Below, piece after piece: positions 56,258 to 64,000 of a DNA stretch of 64,000 bases; position 1 is the stretch's first letter, and every line of letters begins with the position of its first letter. Source of the stretch: Oopsacas minuta. Taxonomy: Eukaryota > Porifera > Hexactinellida > Lyssacinosida > Leucopsacidae. The notes beneath the pieces were generated by a model. That model had not been told where the DNA came from, did no database searches, and was given only the letters and a program-made list of their open reading frames with translations. The stretch lies in the NCBI GenBank assembly GCA_024704765.1, contig JAKMXF010000011.1, forward strand, positions 789,557-853,556, given 5' to 3'. A program made the position numbers and the translations under genes.

Positions 56258-57139
56258 TTAAATCACATAATTAGTCTTACCTTCAGTAGCTAACTCTTCC
56301 AGTTGATGAGCTATCTTATGCATTCTATGACGTCGTATTTTCTCTAATCGCTTCTCTTCTCTCACTCTCTCAACCATGAGATACATACGACGTTTCAATT
56401 CAATAGCTCGTTGGTATTCACTAGCGTAATGCGCGTATACATCCTTATACCCTTTACGATAATACATTTTCTCTTGTTCTAGCTGTATAGCACGATCATC
56501 TGCGTGTTTTAGATCCGTTGATACTTCTCTAAGATTAGAACGCAGCCAGTTCATTTGCATGGCATATTTCTGGCTGTACTTCATTCGTTTATGGTATAGG
56601 TCATCTTCAAGGGATCTGTTATCTCTCAAGACACTTGATAGAGCAGTACGTAGTTTAATTACAGCTTGCTGCCAGTCTTTGGAACGATCGTGTAACTATA
56701 TAGAGTAAATATTATAATCAACTTCCGTTATATAGAAGTACCCGCTTATATTGAAGTCTGGAATTGTCCAAATATGGAGCTTAGATATAATGGGAGTTGG
56801 CTGTAGATTGTCAATTTTTTGTTATATTTTGTATCCGTGTATTATTACTATATAACGTACATGCTGATTCTCAGCAATAAGATGTCCATTAATCTTCCCT
56901 ATCTCTTTAACACACTGCATTTTTTGCCTAGTCTCATCTAATAGAATGCTCTCCAACCTTTTCTGAGCTGCAGACGCTCGTTCATATAACATTAGTCCAG
57001 TCTCCCTAGACAGACGCGGTGATGTCTTATAGTACTCTACAGGAGAATATTCTTCTTCACTGACGTAATAATCTGGTATATAGTAATAGTATTGTTTGCT
57101 GCTTCGCTTCTTTTTCTTACTCTTTGTTTCGTTTGTCAT
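56258..57139 (-). CDS. Unrecognised coiled-coil protein, two exons
   Basis: Two exons (57139-56861 and 56695-56258 or 56281) join in phase 0 at a GTACGT donor, giving QHLHDRSKDWQQAV across the junction. The protein starts MTNETKSKKKKRSSKQYYYY with a basic, Tyr-rich head. The rest is mostly a charged helix (RASAAQKRLESILLDETRQK; DDRAIQLEQEKMYYRKGYKD; MVERVREEKRLEKIRRHRMH), about 239 aa. It may end at the stop at 56258, or continue through a GTAAGA donor at 56280 into an exon I could not find. I do not recognise the family; a cytoskeletal or ciliary role would be a guess. Confidence 0.6.
56712..56805. repeat. MITE family 1 copy, in the coiled-coil gene intron
   Basis: AATCAACTTCCGTTATATAG at the left and ATATAATGGGAGTTGGCTGT at the right. 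About 94 of the 165 bp of the intron. Confidence 0.75.
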
Positions 57140-57420
57140 TGAATTGGAGAATTTCTTATAATATTTGAATGTAGTATTTCTATAATTACGATACAATTTA
57201 TATAGAATTGCAATTGTGGTGGCCTGATGCAAATATCTTCTATATGTAGACAAATTATAAATGAATGAGTATCTTACGATATAATGATTTAATATCGGCG
57301 GAAGAAAAGCGAAAAATACCAGGAAATAATGTGTGTTCAATAAAATTCACAAGATTGATTAAATTCATATTTTCTATTGGGAAGAAATATACACAATTTA
57401 TGCTATAAGATCGTTATCTG

Positions 57421-58841
57421 CTAACAGATTTTCCGTCGAATACTCAACATTAGCTGTTCAATAGGATTCACATATGCGGAATTTTTCAGCTCACAATTAT
57501 CAGATTTTAGTAAAACATCAATTTCACCTCTCACTAACTCAATACGATCCTTAACAACTTGATAAGTACATTCATGTCTACGTATACTGAGTAGAAATTC
57601 TCTCTCCTCTGATTTTTCCTCGAAAAAAACGCGAATTTCTTCACCTAGTGCAATCTGCCTCGCATGGAAAAGCAATCGCATAACAATATACAAAACTTTG
57701 TACAGTTTATCTTTATTAGGCGGATTATCTTGTTTCTCCCATTGCAATAATTTCTTCAATCCATGGTTACCACAGGCATCACTTAAATATTTTCTAACAA
57801 CATCCCTGCTAAGTACATTTTTCCTTAACTCAACAAACTGGTAGTATTCGTCAATAGCATAGTGAATGCTGTTGTTATGTAAAAATAAACTTTCCACAAC
57901 TCTAGGGTCACCTGTTACCAACAACTCGCAATACCTGTACAACTCATATAGGGTAAAATCAGGTTGTTCTGAGGTTCTGTTTTTAATTGTAAGCGGGGGT
58001 GGGTGAAAAGAAAGACATTTTTCTGTATCACCAATATACACAACAAACATATCTAAATCTGAGTTTTCCCCATGCAAATTGTACCTGTGACTACCAAAGG
58101 GACAAGCTAGCATAATTCTACCATAGTCTTTAACATGTGTTGTTAATCGTTCCCATAACGCAGAGGAGGATATAGTAGAGTCTGTTTCTGAGAGTTTGAA
58201 AAATATTGGATTTTCGTAACCCATTTTTCGAGCTTCAACTTTTTGTTCATTTTCCTTACTTAATTTGTATTGTGCATCGAGTAAGTTGCATAAATTTTTA
58301 CCTACAAAGTGAGGTTTGTATAAAAATTATCTTGTGGACCCCTTGGTGTCACCCGTGGACCGCTAAGGGGTCCATGAACCCAGGTTGGGAACTACTGTTC
58401 AACCTATAAATATTCTAAATTACCAATTGCATCATTTACTGTCTCCCAATTTCTTGCTTTATTCAAAGATTTCAAGTTCTCTTTTTCATGAATCATAATA
58501 TCTTCAGTCATAGAGAAACTCAATCCATTCCTAAATCGACTAGTAAAAGTTACGACCCATTCAACTTCAAAAGTATACCACATACTGTTATTCTTTTTAA
58601 CAGCTGTTTCGGCTGGAGGGGTCATTAACCGCGCGTAGCCTTGCCAACCTTTGCTCGCGTTTACACTGAACATTATTATAACTTGACTGGTGTTAAACGC
58701 CGTTAATAAAATATCACGAGGTTGTTTTTCAGATTTCTCATGTCTGGGACAAGCCCATATTTTACTCTCCTGACATTTAATGAGGCTTTCGAAGTTGTCA
58801 CATTTCGCGATGAAATAACTAACCTGTATATTTTCTGCCAT
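57421..58841 (-). CDS. YTH domain fused to a nucleotidyltransferase domain, two exons
   Basis: Exon 1 (58841-58424) encodes a YTH domain: YFIAKCDNFESLIKCQESKI, an aromatic-cage Trp in KIWACP, and the core FSVNASKGWQGYARL. YTH domains bind N6-methyladenosine in RNA. Exon 2 (58301-57421) encodes a predicted nucleotidyltransferase of the YcgL/RlaP type (DNA polymerase beta-like fold). It has GSHRYNLHGENSDLDMFVVY, with the GS and DxD metal-binding residues, then TGDPRVVESLF and a helical C-terminal half. The GTAATT donor and TTTGTAG acceptor are phase-matched (phase 1). The junction reads VNDAIGKNLCNLLDAQYKLS, giving 432 aa. Without splicing, the YTH frame stops 22 bp past the donor, and exon 2 has an ATG only at 58224. 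The loop that carries the second cage Trp in YTHDC1/2 looks shortened. Domains are confident; the fusion is strongly suggested but unproven. Confidence 0.8.
58331..58402. repeat. hAT-like remnant in YTH-nucleotidyltransferase intron
   Basis: AGGTTGGGAACTACTG is the reverse of the classic CAGTAGTTCCCAACC terminus. The interior TGGACCCCTTGG / AAGGGGTCCATG is self-complementary and matches the P450 A intron element. The left terminus is missing. It occupies most of the 122-bp intron. Confidence 0.65.
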
Positions 58842-59090
58842 AATAACTACAAGGGTGAATAGATCTTCCAGTTTACAAATAGTATAAACAGAATTTTAAG
58901 AAAATCCTCCTAAAGTGTCCAAATAATTAAAATTTGATGAAGAAAATAATCTCAGATATTATAATGCATAACAAATGGTAATTACTATATCCATGCATTT
59001 ACACTATAGATAGTATGTATTGTATGGAATTTCTATCTTCCACTAAACTACAGAACTGTTTCACAAAGAAATGGGAAGGGGGTATAAATT
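58842..59090. other. Promoter gap of the YTH fusion gene
   Basis: A short AT-rich spacer between two minus-strand genes. Nothing notable in it. Confidence 0.4.
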
Positions 59091-61289
59091 CTATTCTGTT
59101 TTTTCTTTCAAGTCATTTCCACTTACTCCATACTCGTTTTTACGTTTAGGATCTACACGATATATCCATCTTTGATAGAGAAAAATAATAAACACTATGT
59201 CGTCACGGAAACAGCCCAGTCTGTATAAAGTTGGCATTTTTATCACAAACGCGAATAAATCATCGATAAAAGTGTTCAGAAATTTATAAGTCATCATCCG
59301 CCATGGTAAATGCGCGACAGACTTCATCTTGTAGTTTATGAATAGTTGTGGTGTCATTGAAATGAAGCCAAATGTCAAAAGGAAACCGTATAGCATGGAT
59401 AAAACGAATGAATACCATCCTCTGTGTTCGTTGTAGAGGAGAGAGTATACACCATACGCGAATAGAAGGGGGAATAAAAACCAGGAAAGATAACGAAATG
59501 CCATTTTATCGAACTCTTTTGTCGGTGATTCAGCGTATGATGGCAATTCTTTTATTGTTATTTTAGGGATAATTCCGAGTATTCTTTGATTTGCAAATAT
59601 CCTTACTTGTACTACTTTTGTAATTTTCCATAAGTCTATTAGCAAACCTATACCTGTACCGAACAGTATAAGAAAATTAGATTCATTGTCTAGAATGTAT
59701 AGGAAGACAATTAACGACTGAATTAAATTGAGAAAAACCGCGCGAACACTGAGGCCTTCGAGACTGCGGCGACTTTTCCAGAATTGTATATCGTTTTTGA
59801 AAGCTAGGAATTCAAACACAGTGTGGACCAGGGATACGACTATAGTTATACCGAGTAGAATCGGATCAGTTTCAATCAACATTTCCTTCAGTGTATCGTC
59901 CTCTTCATCTGATTTCTCCTGGAACATCTGCATATAAGTATTCTGATTTTCTAACGCAGCGTAGAATTGGAATTTTACAAGAGAAAGCATGCCAAAAGTT
60001 AAATGCAAAGTTTGACGTTTGACAGTGGAGTTTATAGGTTGATAGTCCCGTTTAAGATTCCAATAATCGCATGGATACAAGATAGGGTAATAGTAATGTT
60101 TATGAAACTCTACGTATTTATCCAGAGGCGGTGGTAAAGCATTGATGGGCCAATGATTGAAATCATGTACAAGATATAGAGTTAAATTCTCATGCCAATG
60201 TGGAACAATTACGTCATCTTCTAAATCAGCAGGATTCTCTTGTGTTGGTTTACCGGTGATTAAATTCACTTTTTTGTTCACAGTTATTTTCCTATATTTT
60301 GTTACTTCTTTCATTTTGTAGACAAAATGTGTGGATTTTAACATCGGGTCTAAGTTTATAGGATCCTCATTAATGTATGTATTTCTGAGTAAGAAGGTGT
60401 GGATGTATAAACTGCCGTTTGAGTACAAATATGAATAATCCTTCTCTAAATCTAAGTCAATTTCCTTTTCCAAAGTTGTTCCCTCGTTTCTATACAAAAT
60501 ACCAATTTCACTCCAAATTAAGTTACGTATCGTGTCTTGTGTCCAATTTGCGGAATTTGACAAGTAAATGTATGTGTCAAACATTTCTCCATCAGTGAAT
60601 AGATTTGTTCCTGCCATGTTTTGAAGACTAGAAGCTCCAGCTTTTGGATTATTTGGTGGATTATTAGAAGTTGGTGATTTTCTAAAATAAGATGATATGA
60701 AATAGATAATTATAATATTCCATAGAATTGATTTCCAGGAGAATGCACCATTCGCCCTTCGTTGTGGTTGTTGTTGTTGTTGTTGTTGTTCTCCATTATT
60801 GTTTACTTCTCCAGTATTATTTACTTCTCCAGTATTGTTTACTTCTCCAGTATTATTTACTTCTTCAGTATTGTTTACTTCTCCAGTATTGTTTACTTCT
60901 CCACTATTGTTTACTTCTCCAGTATTATTTACTTCTCCAGTATTGTTTACTTCTTCATTATTGTTTACTTCTCCAGTATTGTTTACTTCTCCATTATTGT
61001 TTACTTCTCCAGTATTGTTTACTTCTTCATATTGTTTACTTCTCCATATTGTTTACTTCTCCAGTATTGTTTACTTCTTCATTATTGTTTACTTCTCCAT
61101 ATTGTTTACTTCTCCACTATTGTTTACTTCTCCAGTATTGTTTACTTCTCCATTATTGTTTACTTCTCCAGTATTGTTTACTTCTCCATTATTGTTTACT
61201 TCTTCAGTATTCGTATCAGCTGCTGCATTTTCACTGACAATATTTTCATTTTGAAGTTCGCTGTTTGTTGTTTCGCTTGTGTCTGTCAT
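59091..61289 (-). CDS. CLPTM1: Cleft lip and palate transmembrane protein 1 homologue, frame broken in an N-terminal repeat
   Basis: CLPTM1 is a multi-pass ER/plasma membrane protein that controls receptor trafficking and, with its paralogue, lipid handling. The span from ATG 61289 (MTDTSETTNSELQNE) to the stop at 59091 is 733 codons long. The conserved body is strong: WKSILWNIIIIYFISSYFRK (anchor), NGSLYIHTF, VEFHKHYYYPILYPCDYWNL, EFLAFKNDIQFWKSRRSLEG, MAFRYLSWFLFPLL, GWYSFVLSMLYGFLLTFGF and MTPQLFINYKMKSVAHLPWR. Between codon ~35 and the anchor lies an 18-bp minisatellite encoding GEVNN(T/N/S) repeats. Three repeat units are 17 bp, so the frame is lost at 61094-61110 (stop at 61089) and restored only after 61024. 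Either an assembly error or a real truncating allele; translation could also start internally. Confidence 0.9.
60789..61213. repeat. 18-bp coding minisatellite, ~23 units
   Basis: The plus-strand unit is TCTCCAGTATTGTTTACT, with variants at a few positions (TCTTCA, CATTAT, CACTAT, ATTATT). Twenty-odd copies lie head to tail, preceded by a GTT run at 60764-60788 that encodes poly-Gln. Three units lack one base (61024-61040, 61041-61057, 61094-61110). Confidence 0.95.
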
Positions 61290-61657
61290 TTCTTACTATT
61301 CCAAAAGTTGTGTATAAATAATATTAATTTCTATAAGACACATATACCTAATTAATATAATATCAAAATTCTCAATAACTGAAGCCAATATCCTAATATA
61401 GAATAATGGAATACAACAATTTACTAGCACAATTGATAATATATTGTTTGGCTTTCAGAGATTGTAAACATTAAAATCGGAAGTTAAATTCAATTTATGG
61501 AATTGTAATCAGCTGGGGAATCCTGGCGAACAGCTGATTATTAACTGCATAAGTAGACTCACGTTAACGTCCGTATATTAAACATATAAATGTATAAAAC
61601 GCATTTAGCCAATTCAATAATAGCTAATACAACAAAATAAATATCTAACAAACTCTG
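61290..61657. other. Intergenic gap CLPTM1 / SLC22A18
   Basis: AT-rich spacer with the presumed CLPTM1 promoter. No gene or repeat family recognised. Confidence 0.45.
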
Positions 61658-62857
61658 TTATGATTCGTATGTTGTGGTAGAAGAATAACCAAGAGAAGAT
61701 ATATACGCTAATGCAATCACTTCCAATAAAGCTACCGAGCAAGCAAACAGACAATACCCAAGGTATGAATATAAATATCCACCTACAATAGGTGTTATCA
61801 TTCCTACAAAACCAATGCCGATATAATTTAAACCAAGAGCGAGACCAGTGGATGATTCAGGCACGATATTAGTCAACATTGTAGTAGATACAGCGCCAAA
61901 AAGCGCATCAGCCATTGACAGTGGTATAGATATAAGACAATACCAGATTAAACTAGGATAAATACCAATTAACAAGTACGATACAAGTTTAAGTAGAACA
62001 GAACCAAGGATAATATTGAATTCAAGAAAACGTGATGTGAAGTATGAGACACCAAATGTTAAAATTATAAATCGTATAACTGCAAGATATGTCATTAACC
62101 ACCCATACTGATGGGGTTCTAATTCAAACAAATCAATCGAGAAAATCGGTAGTAGTGAACTCCAAATCATACCAGGGACACCAGACAACAAGCATATCAT
62201 AAATATAGGAATTACACCAGGGATTGATAATACATGTCTCCATGGTGAGAGATCGAAAAGTGACGTGTTTTTAGCTGATGTTAAATGTGCGTTATCTGAT
62301 TTAACTGATGTTGGTATAAAGTATAGGATAAGAGGGATAACACTTATTGAACCTAAAGTTGCTATCCAAGCCGTGAATTGAGTTGAAAATAAGGTAATTA
62401 AGTATCCAGCTGATAGAGAACCCATTATTAATCCTAGGGTATAGAATGCAGAAAGTTTCCCAAGAGCTCCCGCGCGTGATTTCGCATCGCTTACGTCAGC
62501 GAGTACCATCTGACAGCCTTGCATTGTAGACATAAACATAGCGCATAAACGTGATATAACTATAAAATGTACCGAATCTGTGATAGCTAGGAAGAAATAA
62601 GTCAATATTGTGGAAACAAACGCGAGTAAAAGTGCCTTTTTCGCACCGTATATATCACCAAATCGACCATAAATAGGAGTACCTAGGAACTGTATAATAT
62701 TGAATAGAGTTTGTATGTAAGCGTAGCCAACTGCATCAAGTCCTAATTCCTTCACTAAATAAGGTAGTACACTAGTTTGCATGAAGAAACAGAAACTGTA
62801 GTTGAATATGAGGATGTAGATTACTACTACTAAGTTAGATGGGAGGGACGGCAGCAT
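61658..62857 (-). CDS. SLC22A18: Solute carrier 22 member 18-like MFS transporter
   Basis: A 12-span major facilitator superfamily transporter of the SLC22A18 (ORCTL2) type, an organic-cation/drug-like exporter related to bacterial tetracycline pumps. The intronless 399-aa frame (human 424) starts MLPSLPSNLVVVIYIL. Matches include FFMQTSVLPYLVKELGLDAV, IIQFLGTPIYGRFGDIYGAK (the MFS loop 2-3 motif G-x-x-x-D-R/K-x-G), MVLADVSDAKSRAGALGKL and YTLGLIMGSLSAGYL. Human SLC22A18 has FMQFSIVPYLSRKLGLD and MVITDLSAPEERPAALGRL at the same places. The central loop is short, and twelve hydrophobic segments can be counted. Substrate is unknown. Confidence 0.85.
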   Translation of the reverse strand: MLPSLPSNLVVVIYILIFNYSFCFFMQTSVLPYLVKELGLDAVGYAYIQTLFNIIQFLGTPIYGRFGDIYGAKKALLLAFVSTILTYFFLAITDSVHFIVISRLCAMFMSTMQGCQMVLADVSDAKSRAGALGKLSAFYTLGLIMGSLSAGYLITLFSTQFTAWIATLGSISVIPLILYFIPTSVKSDNAHLTSAKNTSLFDLSPWRHVLSIPGVIPIFMICLLSGVPGMIWSSLLPIFSIDLFELEPHQYGWLMTYLAVIRFIILTFGVSYFTSRFLEFNIILGSVLLKLVSYLLIGIYPSLIWYCLISIPLSMADALFGAVSTTMLTNIVPESSTGLALGLNYIGIGFVGMITPIVGGYLYSYLGYCLFACSVALLEVIALAYISSLGYSSTTTYES

Positions 62858-63452
62858 AGTGAAGTGGGGGTGAGCTATGTGATATGAATAATATACATAT
62901 ATTAATGTGATGTCATATTCTTATAAGGAAATTGGTATAACCCACCTCCGTTTTTAAACTTTCAAATCGTTATCGTCGACGTGATACTTCGTAATCAAAA
63001 GACCAAGGATTCAGCAGTCAGGGTAACCAGAAATTGTGAGAGTAACGACGAGATTGTGAAAGTTCAGAAACCCCCAATCATGACCCATGAATTATATTAA
63101 ATTTCTAGCCGAATTGTTTCGATAAATATACACAAGATATTCCCACATATTACAATTATACAACTAATCTAAAATAACATATAATTGTATAAGGAAGATA
63201 TCAATAAAATGTGTTTCTAATTGTTCTGAAAAGTCTAATATGAATAACTAGTAAAGAAAACATAAATGGACAGGGACAAACAAATACAATGTTTGTAACA
63301 ATCTGATCTGCTAAATCTATATATCATACACAAAAAGAGAGAATAGAGAAGTAAATTGACCAAAGATGATAATATACAACATGCAACGGAAACAGAATAT
63401 ACTATTTTTGAGCAGGCTATTAGGTAGGCTGGGACAGGCCAAAACTCAAACT
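62858..63452. other. Intergenic gap SLC22A18 / Elongin C
   Basis: This contains the presumed SLC22A18 promoter and the Elongin C 3' UTR. No coding region or repeat recognised. Confidence 0.45.
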
Positions 63453-63794
63453 TCAACAGTCGAGAAAATTGGCAGCCATGAGCAATTCAAGTGCGATTTC
63501 TGGTGCAATAGGAAATTCGGGTATTTCGGTTGAACTGTTAGTGTAACGCACTTTGTATGTGAAGTAGGTGCAAACTTTCGCGAGCACGTGAGAGGGAATT
63601 TCACGGAATTCGACACGATCATCCTCTTCATCAAGCATAGCCCCTGGTCCTGAAAGCATAGCCTTTATGGTAGCAGAAGTGAGGGCGTGCTCCTTCCTAA
63701 TATAAAACTCGTGCAAATCAGAGGAAACAAGCTTCACCCATTGATCAGGACCAACTGATGGTGCTGCTTCCATGTTTGTTAATTCTGTTGCCAT
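63453..63794 (-). CDS. ELOC: Elongin C
   Basis: Elongin C is a Skp1/BTB-fold adaptor. It joins Elongin B to VHL-box and SOCS-box receptors in CUL2/CUL5 ubiquitin ligases and is also part of the Elongin transcription factor. The 113-aa frame (human 112) is nearly full-family. It has [60 protein letters not shown] and [19 protein letters not shown], the conserved end. It is a single exon, with ATG at 63794. KLHDC3 in the same window is a receptor that uses this adaptor with CUL2, though their proximity (9 kb apart) is probably coincidental. Confidence 0.98.
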   Translation of the reverse strand: MATELTNMEAAPSVGPDQWVKLVSSDLHEFYIRKEHALTSATIKAMLSGPGAMLDEEDDRVEFREIPSHVLAKVCTYFTYKVRYTNSSTEIPEFPIAPEIALELLMAANFLDC

Positions 63795-63838
63795 CTGAAT
63801 ATGCCTACCTACTAGTTAGAGGAAATAGACCAATTATA

Positions 63839-63981
63839 TATAGTCAACTCTGGTTTTATCGAAGCTCAAGGAACTGCGATAATTCAATATAACGATGGAA
63901 TTATGTTACTTTGACTGTTTTGGACCATATTTGTACAATTTCTGGCTTCGATAAAAGCGGGTATAACGGGAGTTGATTGTA
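63839..63981. repeat. MITE family 1 copy upstream of Elongin C
   Basis: It begins TATAGTCAACTCTGGTTTTA and ends GGTATAACGGGAGTTGATTG followed by TA, with the internal TTTTGGACCATATTTGTACA. It lies about 45 bp upstream of the Elongin C start codon. Confidence 0.85.
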
Positions 63982-64000
63982 TATAGTATTTCAATGTAAT

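Noticed and set aside
60728-61355. Three overlapping plus-strand ORFs of 150-200 codons rich in Phe, Ser, Leu and Tyr
   Set aside because: They are reading frames of the 18-bp minisatellite, whose coding sense is the minus-strand CLPTM1 N-terminus. Their repetitive composition carries no independent coding signal.

Overview
This is nuclear DNA from an animal. Supporting evidence: a TGF-beta-type ligand, a Frizzled-type receptor, a TMC channel, SUZ12 (PRC2), Elongin C, the ciliary protein CFAP61, the centriolar CCHCR1, two CYP4-like P450s and three selenoprotein W-like genes. The sequence is AT-rich and gene-dense. Introns are few: the TMC, alpha-mannosidase, SUZ12, GLE1 and Frizzled-type genes each occupy one uninterrupted reading frame. 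The introns that exist are short GT-AG introns, and most carry a small inverted-repeat transposon. I cannot name the species; a compact invertebrate such as a sponge or another small-genome lineage fits. No tRNA, rRNA, CRISPR or bacterial operon signal was seen.

Layout. 0-15 kb: RPLP0 (-), a large unrecognised protein (+), a MAP-kinase phosphatase in six exons (+) and a TGF-beta-like ligand (-). 15-20 kb: gene-poor, with one small coiled-coil ORF. 20-38 kb, all on the minus strand: TMC channel, MRPL10, CCHCR1, LSM2, a long inverted repeat, lysosomal alpha-mannosidase, CFAP61 and SUZ12. 38-44.3 kb: two tandem P450 genes with clear gene-conversion tracts, then three tandem selenoprotein W-like genes. 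Each of the three has an in-frame UGA and its own recognisable SECIS hairpin. 44.7-54.5 kb: Frizzled-type receptor (+), ABCB6, GLE1 and KLHDC3 (-). 54.5-64 kb: a gene-poor gap, a coiled-coil gene, a gene that splices a YTH domain onto a nucleotidyltransferase domain, CLPTM1 with a coding minisatellite, SLC22A18 and Elongin C.

The genes are mostly unrelated housekeeping, RNA-metabolism, ciliary and signalling genes rather than one pathway. The most notable items are the YTH-nucleotidyltransferase fusion, a possible m6A-reader-linked RNA-modifying protein that I do not recognise as described, and the tandem selenoprotein W cluster, one member of which keeps Sec but has lost the partner Cys. By my count about 16 of 21 inferred introns contain miniature inverted-repeat elements, several of which fill most of the intron; one element's terminal repeat forms a splice donor.
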